Positions 1 to 6,224 of a DNA stretch of 6,300 bases are shown in pieces. The notes below the pieces were generated by a model, which worked only from the letters and a program-made list of their open reading frames with translations, searched no databases and was not told the DNA's origin. The stretch lies in the NCBI GenBank assembly GCA_013153675.1, contig JAADEA010000139.1:1-6300 (forward strand), in the 5' to 3' direction. Positions within the stretch are counted from its first letter, which is position 1, and each line of letters starts with the position of its first letter. Source of the DNA: Campylobacterota bacterium (GTDB taxonomy: Bacteria > Campylobacterota > Campylobacteria > Campylobacterales > Sulfurovaceae). A program made the translations under genes and the position numbers.

Positions 1-538
1 TAAAATTATATCTTTTTGCAAATTCTATATCCTCTTTTGAAGCATCCTCCCAAACAATTTGCCAATTTTTTACATATGCAATTTTCTCTTTATAATATAA
101 ATTTGCTCCAAAAGCATCAAAAATCTCATTAGATACAAAAAAGGCATAATTACTTTTTAACTCACTTAGAGAACTTAATATCTCTACCTCTACCTCTCCT
201 TTTAGCTTCTCTTTAAAAAACTCTCTTTGAATATTGGCAACCTCTTTACTCTTTTCAATAATAAAAAACTTTACTCTCTTTAAGAAATCCCTATCAATTG
301 TATAGATCCACCTAATAATATCTACTATCATATAGCCTTTATGAGCACCTATTTCAACAATTGATATATCTTTTTTATCTTTAGTCTCTTTATAGATCTT
401 ATTTCCTATTGCTCCTCCAAAAAATGGAGTCATAGAAACAGCAGTAAAAAAGTCTCCCTCTTTCCCTATCTCTCTAAACTTTCTATAATATCCATCCTCC
501 CCATATAACCATTCATTCATAAATTTATAAAAAATCAA
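1..538 (-). CDS. MidA/NDUFAF7-type SAM-dependent methyltransferase, partial (C-terminus beyond window)
   Basis: The 179 visible N-terminal codons resemble the DUF185/Methyltransf_28 family, whose mitochondrial member NDUFAF7/MidA methylates an arginine of a complex I subunit; bacterial substrates are poorly known. Seen in the sequence: the N-terminal family signature WLYGEDGYY (residues 10-18), GDFFTAVSMTPFFGG (28-42), SAM motif I as E62-I-G-A-H-K-G68 instead of the textbook GxGxG, acidic residue E95 after the next strand, and the SNEIFDAF motif (136-143), which matches the family's N-E-x-x-D-A. I chose TTG at 538 as the start. It forms a TTGA overlap with the stop of the upstream tolC-like gene and has AAAAGG seven bases upstream. 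The in-frame ATG at 520 is 18 bases from the nearest purine-rich site and would leave out six residues. It is probably the third gene of the argD operon. The family call is from motif recognition; cellular role is not inferable. Confidence 0.8.
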   Translation of the reverse strand, partial: MIFYKFMNEWLYGEDGYYRKFREIGKEGDFFTAVSMTPFFGGAIGNKIYKETKDKKDISIVEIGAHKGYMIVDIIRWIYTIDRDFLKRVKFFIIEKSKEVANIQREFFKEKLKGEVEVEILSSLSELKSNYAFFVSNEIFDAFGANLYYKEKIAYVKNWQIVWEDASKEDIEFAKRYNF

Positions 539-1707
539 CCTCTTACCTTTTTATAAAGCTTTAATATCTCTAAACTCTTTTCATATTCTAAAATTTTAAT
601 ATCTAATTTTTTGATATAGTAACTATTTTTCATAATCTCAACATCAACTTTTGTTTTACTTCCACTTTTAAATTGCTCTTTTGTATCTAAATATAATTTG
701 TAATACAATTTTTTATCTTTTTTTGATATATCTATCTTTTGATCAATTAATTTAATTCCTTCTACAATATCTTTATACTCTTTTTTTAAAGAGTTTTTTA
801 AAACCAACTTCTCTACTCTGCTTTTAAGATATGAGACTTTTGCTCTTTCTATATCAATAAACTCATTAATATAAATAGGCATTGTCACCTTTAGACCATA
901 ATTAATATATGAACTTTTTCCTACTAAGGTTGGAGTTATATGATTAAAAGAGGCATAAAGAGAGATAGTAGGAAGATATTTTGTTATAGTTGCATTTTTT
1001 TGATAATAATCCTTTCTAACTTGAGCCTCTTTAATTAAAAGATCATAATTATTATTAACATACTCTTTTTTAGAAAATATTTTTAATGGAGGAATTGATA
1101 TTTTAAGAGGATCTTTTTTTGATATCTTTTTAAACTCATTTTTATAAAAGCTAATTTCTCTTTTAATATTTAATAGTTGAACCCTATCCATATCAAGAGC
1201 CAAAATAGCTCTATTTAACTCTATTGAATCAAGTGCTCCTCTATTAAAAAGATCTCTTTTTTTCTTATATTCTAACTCATCGTTTTTAATCTTTAACTTC
1301 ATCTTTTTTAGTTCCAAAGAGCTCTTTTTTAGATTAATTGCAATCTCATATGCTCTTACTATTAAAGATCTTTTTTCCTTTTCAATAGCCAAACTCTTAC
1401 TATTAGCAAGAGCTTTAGAGTATTTTATTCCAAATAAGATGCCGCCAAATCTAAAAATTGCTTGTTCAATAGAGATAGAAAAATTTTGAGATATAAAGCT
1501 TTTATTTTCATATTGGGTAGAAAAATTTCTTGAATATGTAATAAAAATTCCTCCAATCCAATCTAATGAGAGCTTCTTTCCCTCTAAATTGGACTCTTTT
1601 AACTTTAAACTAAATAACTCATTATTTAAACTATCTAAATAGTTTTTAAGCTCATCTCCAAAAGCTAAATTTATAACCAAAAGAAAAAAAAAGAGTTTCT
1701 TTTTCAT
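535..1707 (-). CDS. TolC-family outer membrane efflux protein
   Basis: 390 residues. A Sec signal peptide is visible: three lysines, a hydrophobic core (residues 5-15) and a likely cleavage after AFG (17). The mature part shows the OEP plan of two similar halves: beta-strand stretches near 50-95 and 240-282, each followed by long Lys/Glu-rich coiled helices (about 96-195 and 284-385). FNRGALDSIELNRAILAL (154-171) and FKSGSKTKVDVEIMKNSYY (346-364) are the paired TolC-type motifs (F-x-x-G-x-x-x-x-x-(D/E)). Such proteins trimerise in the outer membrane as exit ducts for efflux pumps or type I secretion. No pump or adaptor gene is in the window. The start overlaps the argD stop by one base (TAATG) with GGAG four bases before it, indicating coupled translation. 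Codons 6-8 form a T9 tract that could slip. Substrate unknown. Slightly shorter than typical TolC (about 430-470). Confidence 0.85.
   Translation of the reverse strand: MKKKLFFFLLVINLAFGDELKNYLDSLNNELFSLKLKESNLEGKKLSLDWIGGIFITYSRNFSTQYENKSFISQNFSISIEQAIFRFGGILFGIKYSKALANSKSLAIEKEKRSLIVRAYEIAINLKKSSLELKKMKLKIKNDELEYKKKRDLFNRGALDSIELNRAILALDMDRVQLLNIKREISFYKNEFKKISKKDPLKISIPPLKIFSKKEYVNNNYDLLIKEAQVRKDYYQKNATITKYLPTISLYASFNHITPTLVGKSSYINYGLKVTMPIYINEFIDIERAKVSYLKSRVEKLVLKNSLKKEYKDIVEGIKLIDQKIDISKKDKKLYYKLYLDTKEQFKSGSKTKVDVEIMKNSYYIKKLDIKILEYEKSLEILKLYKKVRG
546..552 (-). promoter_or_regulatory. Ribosome binding site supporting the TTG start of the methyltransferase gene
   Basis: Minus-strand AAAAAGG lies within the last codons of the tolC-like gene, seven bases upstream of TTG at 538. 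A second purine run, AAGAGG at 539-544, directly abuts the TTG and is 18 bases from the ATG at 520, which is too far for usual use. This spacing favours the TTG start with re-initiation from the overlapping TGA. Confidence 0.5.
1684..1692 (-). repeat. Homopolymeric T9 tract in the TolC-like signal peptide
   Basis: Nine consecutive T on the coding strand encode Phe6-Phe8. Losing one T gives TAA at codon 12; gaining one gives TGA at codon 19. Either slip would therefore switch the gene off. It is a candidate contingency tract, although the genome is T-rich and nine is a modest length. Confidence 0.5.
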
Positions 1708-2888
1708 TAGACTCCAACTCTTCCTAATGCCATCTCAAATCTTTTAAATCCCTCTTCAATTTCATTCTTTGAAATTGTTAAAGGAGGCAAAAATCTAACT
1801 GTATTTCTTCCTGCTTTTAATAAAATCACTCCCTCTTTTAAAGACTCTTTTAAAATAGCCTCTTGAATAGAAGCCTCTTTTGTCCTAAGTCCTCTCATTA
1901 AACCAATTCCAACTGATTTGCTAAATAATCTATCCTCTTTTGCAAAATTTTCAATAAAACTATTAAAAAATTCAATCCTCTCTTTTAATCTATTAGAGGC
2001 ATACTCATCTTTTAATATATCAAGAACAACATTTGCAGCTCTTGTAGATAAAAAGTTACCTCCAAATGTACTTCCATGATCTCCATACTCAAAGATATCT
2101 TTTAATCTTGTCATAACAGCTCCAATTGGAACTCCTCCGCCAAGACCTTTTGCCAAAGTAATAATATCTGGTTCAATTTCATATAACATAGAAGCTAAAA
2201 ACTCCCCACTTCTATAAACACCAGTTTGAACCTCATCTACAATTAATAAAAGATCTTTTGATTTTAAAAATTTAGCTAAATCTTGCACCTCCTCTTTTTT
2301 AAAAGGTTCAACTCCCCCTTCACCCTGCACAAGCTCAATCATTACTCCAACAGTCTCATCATCTATATTCTCATAAATATCATCAATAGTTGCTACATGA
2401 ACAAAACCATCTGGATAGGGAGAAAAGTGTGGAGGCTGCATTTTTGATTGTCCTGTTGCTTTAATAGTAGTAATTGTTCTTCCATGAAAAGAGTGTTCTA
2501 AAGTAATAATTTTCTTTTTGCCGCCTCTACTTTCTCCATACTTTCTTGCTATTTTTACTGCTCCCTCATTTGCTTCTGCACCTGAGTTAGCAAAAAATAG
2601 CCTCATATCATATCCACTTAAATTTACTATCTTTTTAGCAAGCTCTATTTGGGGGATAATATGATATAAATTTGATGTATGAATTAACTTATTAGCTTGA
2701 TCACAAATTGCTTCTGCTAAAATTTTATTTCCATGTCCCACAGAAACAACACCAATACCACTTCCAAAATCTATATAATCTTTTCCATTAATATCATATA
2801 AAGTAGCATTATTTCCTCTTACAAAGGCAATATCTTCTCTTTTGTAGGTATGTAGAATATACTCTTTATCCTCTCTTAAATAGTCCAT
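1707..2888 (-). CDS. argD: Acetylornithine / N-succinyldiaminopimelate aminotransferase (class III PLP)
   Basis: 393 residues, normal length for ArgD. The enzyme transfers an amino group from glutamate to N-acetylglutamate 5-semialdehyde to give N-acetylornithine in arginine synthesis. ArgD of many bacteria also performs the succinyl-diaminopimelate step of lysine and peptidoglycan precursor synthesis. Visible motifs: NSGAEANEGAVKIAR (101-115, phosphate binding), SFHGRT (133-138), VQGEGGV (187-193), VDEVQTG (217-223) with cofactor-contacting Asp218, TLAKGLGGGVPIGA (244-257) with Schiff-base Lys247, STFGGN (273-278) and RFLPPL (365-370). The start is ATG at 2888: AAAGGAG ends five bases before it, and the upstream in-frame GTG at 2894 overlaps that Shine-Dalgarno sequence. 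First gene of a minus-strand operon with the TolC-like and methyltransferase genes. Related class III enzymes (ornithine or GABA aminotransferase) are less likely given length and motifs. Confidence 0.93.
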   Translation of the reverse strand: MDYLREDKEYILHTYKREDIAFVRGNNATLYDINGKDYIDFGSGIGVVSVGHGNKILAEAICDQANKLIHTSNLYHIIPQIELAKKIVNLSGYDMRLFFANSGAEANEGAVKIARKYGESRGGKKKIITLEHSFHGRTITTIKATGQSKMQPPHFSPYPDGFVHVATIDDIYENIDDETVGVMIELVQGEGGVEPFKKEEVQDLAKFLKSKDLLLIVDEVQTGVYRSGEFLASMLYEIEPDIITLAKGLGGGVPIGAVMTRLKDIFEYGDHGSTFGGNFLSTRAANVVLDILKDEYASNRLKERIEFFNSFIENFAKEDRLFSKSVGIGLMRGLRTKEASIQEAILKESLKEGVILLKAGRNTVRFLPPLTISKNEIEEGFKRFEMALGRVGV

Positions 2889-2893
2889 CTTCA

Positions 2894-2900
2894 CTCCTTT
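2894..2900 (-). promoter_or_regulatory. Shine-Dalgarno sequence deciding the argD start
   Basis: Minus-strand AAAGGAG ends five bases upstream of ATG at 2888. Its last G is the first base of the in-frame GTG at 2894, so that GTG cannot use it. The ATG start removes two residues (Met-Lys) from the longest reading frame. Confidence 0.8.
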
Positions 2901-2906
2901 TGCAAA

Positions 2907-2915
2907 ATTATATCA
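2907..2915 (-). promoter_or_regulatory. Extended -10 promoter of the argD operon
   Basis: Minus-strand TGATATAAT is a perfect -10 hexamer with an extended -10 TGn. No convincing -35 hexamer sits 16-18 bases upstream, which is usual for vegetative promoters in Campylobacterota. The predicted start near 2900 would give a leader of about 12 bases that barely contains the ribosome binding site. No operator or attenuator such as an arginine box was recognised. Confidence 0.65.
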
Positions 2916-2944
2916 TTTACTCTTGAAGATTATTTAAGAGAGGA

Positions 2945-2964
2945 TAAAAGCCGCAAAAGCGGCT
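2945..2964 (-). terminator. Short intrinsic terminator after the Kazal-like lipoprotein gene
   Basis: On the minus strand a six-pair stem AGCCGC / GCGGCT (2959-2964 with 2949-2954) encloses a TTTT loop and is followed by TTTAT. The first two stem bases are the last two of the TAG stop (2963-2965) of the lipoprotein gene. The GC-rich stem stands out in this A+T-rich sequence. The U-tract is short, so some read-through into argD is possible. Confidence 0.7.
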
Positions 2965-3220
2965 ATTTTGTACTATTTAATTCTTGACATCTCCCCTTAT
3001 GCAAGAATTTGGCATTGGCTTTTTCTAAGAAACATTTATTAGAAAAAGTTTTCCTCTTTAAAATATATGAATCCCCACCTACTATCTCTTTAACCTCGCC
3101 ACAGACTGGTTGATAGATCATTGGGCAAAAAACATTCTGATTATTCTTTTTATTCTCTTTTGCACATGCACTAAATATAATTAACCCTCCGCCAACAACT
3201 ATAACTATGAACTTTTTCAT
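2963..3220 (-). CDS. Small lipoprotein with a Kazal-like (reduced-cysteine) domain
   Basis: 85 residues. The N-terminus is a lipoprotein signal: two lysines, hydrophobic core 4-16 and lipobox F-S-A-C with lipidated Cys19. A Lys/Asn-rich linker (20-30) leads to a Kazal-type domain: C32-P-x-x-Y-x-P-V-C40-G, then T-F-S-N-K-C63, and a final G-R-C78. The C2-x7-C3 spacing is the family's. About 12 extra residues lie between C3 and C4. Cysteines 1 and 5, which pair in classical Kazal inhibitors, are both absent (Ala70 is near the C5 site), leaving the C2-C4 and C3-C6 pairs. Kazal domains inhibit serine proteases in animals; in bacterial envelope lipoproteins the role is mostly unknown, so inhibition is only possible. 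The start has a strong AGGAGG four bases upstream, inside the end of the preceding gene, and overlaps that gene's stop as ATGA. Confidence 0.8.
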   Translation of the reverse strand: MKKFIVIVVGGGLIIFSACAKENKKNNQNVFCPMIYQPVCGEVKEIVGGDSYILKRKTFSNKCFLEKANAKFLHKGRCQELNSTK

Positions 3221-4077
3221 ATCTCCTCCTTCATATATCCTTGCAACCAGCCGTAGCCTTCTACAATATTTCCAATTTTTGGAATGTTTTTGCCCATAAG
3301 AATTTTATCAGAAATAAATAAAGGTAAAATTAAAGGATCAAAATCCATTTCATCAAAAATTTTAATAACAACCATATGCAATCTCTCTCCAAAAAAGTTT
3401 GTAAATCTCTCTTTTACCTCTATTACCTCACCACTAAAATAGAAGTGATCCTTAAAAACCTCATCAATAAAATAGGTGCTAAAACGACTTAAATCAAGTC
3501 TATATAATTTATTAACTCCTTTTGTCTCTTTATATAATACCTCTCTTCCCTTATTTATATTAAAACTATAAACAAGTGCTGAAACTACAAAATTATACTC
3601 TTTATTTTTAATATATTTGCATCTATTTTGAGCAAATTTAGAATCAAAAAAATCTATATCAAAAGGATAGTTAGCACAATTTAGTTTAACTCTCGCCTCT
3701 AAAGCATTTGGAAAAATCTCAATTGAATCTACTTCTCCTCTAATTTCTACACCTTCATAAAATATAGGATAAGCACTTACTAAAACCCCACTATTACCCT
3801 CATTATTTACATATTTAGCAGGAGCTATGATAAACTTAAGAGCACTATTTTTATCTTTAGCCATGCTTCTTAATACACCTGCTGGAACCATTTTATCTTT
3901 TGTACACTCTTCACTATCTAAAAAATCTTGCAATAGTTCGCTCTTTTTAAGAAGCTTTGGAATAAGTTCATTCATTTTAAAGTTGTTGTTATATATAGCT
4001 CCCCACTTATTTCCATGTCCACCTGCCTCAAATTCTTCTAAAATTATTGCATTTTCTATTAATCTTACTCTTTCCAT
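3217..4077 (-). CDS. Conserved-looking hypothetical protein, 286 residues, no recognised function
   Basis: I do not recognise the family with certainty. There is no signal peptide and no membrane segment, so it is probably cytoplasmic. Visible blocks are GGHGNKWG (19-26), a helical charged part (33-60), then an apparently beta-rich region: GEVDSIEIFPNALEARVKL (114-132), YPFDIDFFDSKFAQN (137-151), YNFVVSALVYSF (161-172). A C-terminal segment ends GNIVEGYGWLQGYM (269-282), which looks like a small beta-barrel strand pattern, though this is only inference. Cysteines 58, 134 and 153 form no metal motif. The coding frame is sound: good AT-rich codon use, AGAGG six bases before the ATG, its own promoter at 4097-4105, and a four-base overlap with the Kazal-like lipoprotein gene that it presumably shares a transcript with. 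It is transcribed away from the lut genes. Confidence 0.8.
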   Translation of the reverse strand: MERVRLIENAIILEEFEAGGHGNKWGAIYNNNFKMNELIPKLLKKSELLQDFLDSEECTKDKMVPAGVLRSMAKDKNSALKFIIAPAKYVNNEGNSGVLVSAYPIFYEGVEIRGEVDSIEIFPNALEARVKLNCANYPFDIDFFDSKFAQNRCKYIKNKEYNFVVSALVYSFNINKGREVLYKETKGVNKLYRLDLSRFSTYFIDEVFKDHFYFSGEVIEVKERFTNFFGERLHMVVIKIFDEMDFDPLILPLFISDKILMGKNIPKIGNIVEGYGWLQGYMKEEI

Positions 4078-4096
4078 ATTTCACCTCTTTAACTAA

Positions 4097-4105
4097 ATTA
4101 TAACA
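4097..4105 (-). promoter_or_regulatory. Extended -10 promoter of the hypothetical/lipoprotein operon
   Basis: Minus-strand TGTTATAAT combines TGn with a consensus TATAAT, 19 bases upstream of the ATG at 4077. No clear -35 is seen (the 17-base position reads CGATCT). The predicted start is near 4090, just upstream of AGAGG at 4084-4088. It faces away from the lut promoter 40 bases away. Confidence 0.65.
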
Positions 4106-4144
4106 ATTAAAAAGTGGAAAGATCGTTTTTATTTCATCTATTTT

Positions 4145-4153
4145 TGTTACAAT
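4145..4153 (+). promoter_or_regulatory. Extended -10 promoter of the lut operon
   Basis: TGTTACAAT differs at one base from the divergent minus-strand promoter (TGTTATAAT). The lutA start codon is 18 bases downstream, with AAAGGAG at 4160-4166 between. A 17-base spacer would put the -35 at 4125-4130 (GTTTTT), not a consensus, which leaves room for activator control. No palindromic operator was found in 4106-4144. Confidence 0.6.
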
Positions 4154-4171
4154 TTTTCCAAAGGAGTAAGA

Positions 4172-4921
4172 ATGAGAGTTGGATTATTTATCCCATGTTA
4201 TATAGATATTTTCAAACCCAAAGTGGCTCTTGCTACTTATAAAATATTAAAAAAACTAAAGTGCGATGTAATCTATCCCCCAAATCAAAGCTGTTGTGCA
4301 CAACCATTAATTAATAGTGGAGATTTTGAGGATGCAAAAGAGCTTGCCAATAAATTTATAGATACTTTTGAATCCTTTGATTATATTGTAGCACCATCAG
4401 CAAGCTGTATTGCTACGGTAAAATATAGATATCCTCAACTAAATATACCAAGAGCAGATGAGATAGCTAAAAAGAGTTTTGAAATTTGTGAATTTCTAAC
4501 AGATATACTAAAAGTAACACCTAAAGATATAGATATTTCATTTCCATATAGAGTAGGCTTCCATCAAAGTTGCCATGGATTAAGAGAATTAAATTTAGCC
4601 ACCCCAAGTGAACTTAATCTTCCTTTTTACTCTAAACCTCTTAAATTATTAAATATGGTAAAAGATATTGAACTTGTTCCATTAGATAGGGCTGATGAGT
4701 GTTGCGGTTTTGGAGGAGTATTTAGCATAATGGAGCCAGAAATCTCAGTAATTATGGGTAGAGATAGAATTAATGATCATATTAAAAATAAAGCTCAATA
4801 TATAGTTGGATATGACTCTTCATGCCTAATGCATATGGAGAGTATTGCAAAAAAGGAAAAAAAAGATATTAAATTTTTACATATTGTTCAAATCTTAGCA
4901 GGAGAGTGGGATGAGTCATAG
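4172..4921 (+). CDS. lutA: L-lactate oxidation complex subunit LutA (CCG-domain Fe-S oxidoreductase)
   Basis: 249 residues, typical of LutA/YkgE. With LutB and LutC it forms an NAD-independent L-lactate dehydrogenase that oxidises lactate to pyruvate; Cj0075c-Cj0073c of Campylobacter jejuni is the known relative. Two cysteine-rich (CCG, PF02754) domains are visible. Domain 1 has C9, C41-C42 in QSCCAQPLINSG and C79 in PSASC. Domain 2 has C134 in HQSCHG, C177-C178-G in DECCGFGG and C218 in DSSCLMH. These resemble the cluster-binding cysteines of heterodisulfide reductase HdrB-type domains; domain 1 carries Ala where CCG has Gly and ends with a single Cys. AAAGGAG lies five bases before the ATG. 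The end overlaps lutB by 11 bases. Soluble, no signal peptide. Glycolate oxidase GlcF is excluded by the absence of ferredoxin motifs and by size. Confidence 0.93.
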   Translation: MRVGLFIPCYIDIFKPKVALATYKILKKLKCDVIYPPNQSCCAQPLINSGDFEDAKELANKFIDTFESFDYIVAPSASCIATVKYRYPQLNIPRADEIAKKSFEICEFLTDILKVTPKDIDISFPYRVGFHQSCHGLRELNLATPSELNLPFYSKPLKLLNMVKDIELVPLDRADECCGFGGVFSIMEPEISVIMGRDRINDHIKNKAQYIVGYDSSCLMHMESIAKKEKKDIKFLHIVQILAGEWDES

Positions 4922-6224
4922 AGAGTTAGCAAAAAAGTTTTTGCAAGATAAAGAGTATCTATCATGGCACGATAGAGCTCTTTGGTATGTAAGAGAAAAA
5001 AGAGACAAAGCAATAAAAGAGGTAAAAGAGTGGGAAGAATTAAGAGAAGCGGCAAATATTATAAAAGAAGACTCTATCAATAATTTGGGCTATCTTTTAG
5101 ATCAATTTATAAAAAATGCAAAGAAAAATAACATTAATATCCACCTTGCCAAAGATGCAAAAGAGCACAATAAAATAGTTTTAGATCTACTTAAAAAAAG
5201 AAATATTACCCAAGTTCTAAAAAGTAAATCTATGCTTACTGAAGAGTGCAATTTAAATGAATATTTACAAGAAAATGGTATTGAAGTAATAGATACAGAT
5301 TTAGGAGAAAGAATTGTTCAGTTAAATAATGAAAAACCAAGTCATATAGTGCTTCCTGCAATACATCTAAAAAAAGAGAAGATTGCAAAAATATTTGCAA
5401 AAAAATTAAATTCAGATCCTAATAATAACGATCCTTTATATCTTACAGAAGTGGCAAAAAGAGATTTAAGAGAAAAATTTTTAAAAACCCAAGCAGCAAT
5501 TAGCGGAGTTAATTTTGCAATTGCACAAAGTGGAGGAATAGTAATTTGTACAAATGAAGGAAATGCAGATATTGCTACATCTTTAGCAAAAATTCATATT
5601 GCTTCTATGGGAATAGAAAAGCTTATTCCAACACTTAAAGATCTATCTATATTTTTAAGACTTTTAGCAAGAAGTGCTACTGGACAGCCAATAACCACAT
5701 ATACTACTCATATTAACTCTCCTGCTCTAAATCAAGAGCTCCATATTATTATAGTAGATAATCAAAGAAGCTCTTTTTTAAACTCTCCATCAAAAGAGGC
5801 TCTATATTGCATTAGATGTGGAGCCTGTATGAATACTTGTCCTGTATTTAGAAGAAGCTCTGGACATAGCTACTCTTATACCATTCCAGGACCAATTGGC
5901 TCAATTTTGGCTTCTTTTAGAGATAAGAAATATAAAGATCTTCCATTTGCCTGCACTCTATGTAGCTCATGTGATAATGTATGTCCCGTTAAAATTAAGC
6001 TTCACAATCAACTATTAGCAATGAGAAATAGATATTTTAATGAAAGTAAAATAAAAAAGGCTATCTATAAGGCTATTAAAGTGGCTTTAAAATATAATCT
6101 TCATAAATATTACAAAACATTTCATCCATTAATAAAGAGATTTATTAAATTAGATGAAAGAGAATTGATAGAACCAGCTAAAAAGAGCTTTTCTCAACTA
6201 ATAAAGGAGAAAAAAGATGTTTAA
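4911..6224 (+). CDS. lutB: L-lactate oxidation complex subunit LutB (LUD domain plus two 4Fe-4S clusters)
   Basis: 437 residues, slightly shorter than the usual 460-480 for LutB/YkgF. The N-terminal two thirds is a LUD domain (about 60-285) with the recognisable blocks KSKSMLTEE (104-112), GIEVIDTDLGERIVQL (123-138), PSHIVLPAIH (143-152), AISGVNFAIAQSGGIV (196-211), TNEGNAD (214-220) and SATGQPITTYTTHINSP (255-271). A ferredoxin-like segment follows with two CxxCxxCxxxCP motifs: C300, C303, C306, C310 and C348, C351, C354, C358. The tail (375-437) is basic and helical. It should relay electrons from lactate oxidation, probably to the quinone pool; the direct acceptor is not known from this sequence. 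AGGAG at 4900-4904 lies six bases before the ATG, inside lutA. It overlaps the next gene by eight bases, so the lut genes are translationally linked. Confidence 0.93.
   Translation: MSHRELAKKFLQDKEYLSWHDRALWYVREKRDKAIKEVKEWEELREAANIIKEDSINNLGYLLDQFIKNAKKNNINIHLAKDAKEHNKIVLDLLKKRNITQVLKSKSMLTEECNLNEYLQENGIEVIDTDLGERIVQLNNEKPSHIVLPAIHLKKEKIAKIFAKKLNSDPNNNDPLYLTEVAKRDLREKFLKTQAAISGVNFAIAQSGGIVICTNEGNADIATSLAKIHIASMGIEKLIPTLKDLSIFLRLLARSATGQPITTYTTHINSPALNQELHIIIVDNQRSSFLNSPSKEALYCIRCGACMNTCPVFRRSSGHSYSYTIPGPIGSILASFRDKKYKDLPFACTLCSSCDNVCPVKIKLHNQLLAMRNRYFNESKIKKAIYKAIKVALKYNLHKYYKTFHPLIKRFIKLDERELIEPAKKSFSQLIKEKKDV

Noticed and set aside
182..199. CTCTAC/CTCTCC-like short tandem repeat
   Set aside because: It only encodes a Glu-Val-Glu-Val-Glu stretch of the methyltransferase gene with two to three imperfect units.
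2941..2970. The hairpin as a bidirectional terminator or small RNA
   Set aside because: No plus-strand gene ends here, so only the minus-strand role as terminator of the lipoprotein gene is supported.
3827..4096. A plus-strand open frame of 89 codons with a hydrophobic start
   Set aside because: It is the antisense shadow of the 286-residue gene, has no ribosome binding site (its start lies deep in the opposite gene) and resembles no family.
4106..4144. Possible operator palindrome between the divergent promoters
   Set aside because: I found no inverted repeat with arms longer than about four bases; A/T-rich chance matches only.
4849..4864. Slippery heptamer A-AAA-AAG in frame in lutA with GGAGAG six bases upstream, like the dnaX frameshift site
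   Set aside because: A -1 shift ends after five codons (GGA AAA AAA AGA TAT TAA), removing only the LutA tail. Such Lys-Lys runs are common in this A-rich genome, the stimulator spacing is shorter than in dnaX, and no downstream stem-loop is evident.
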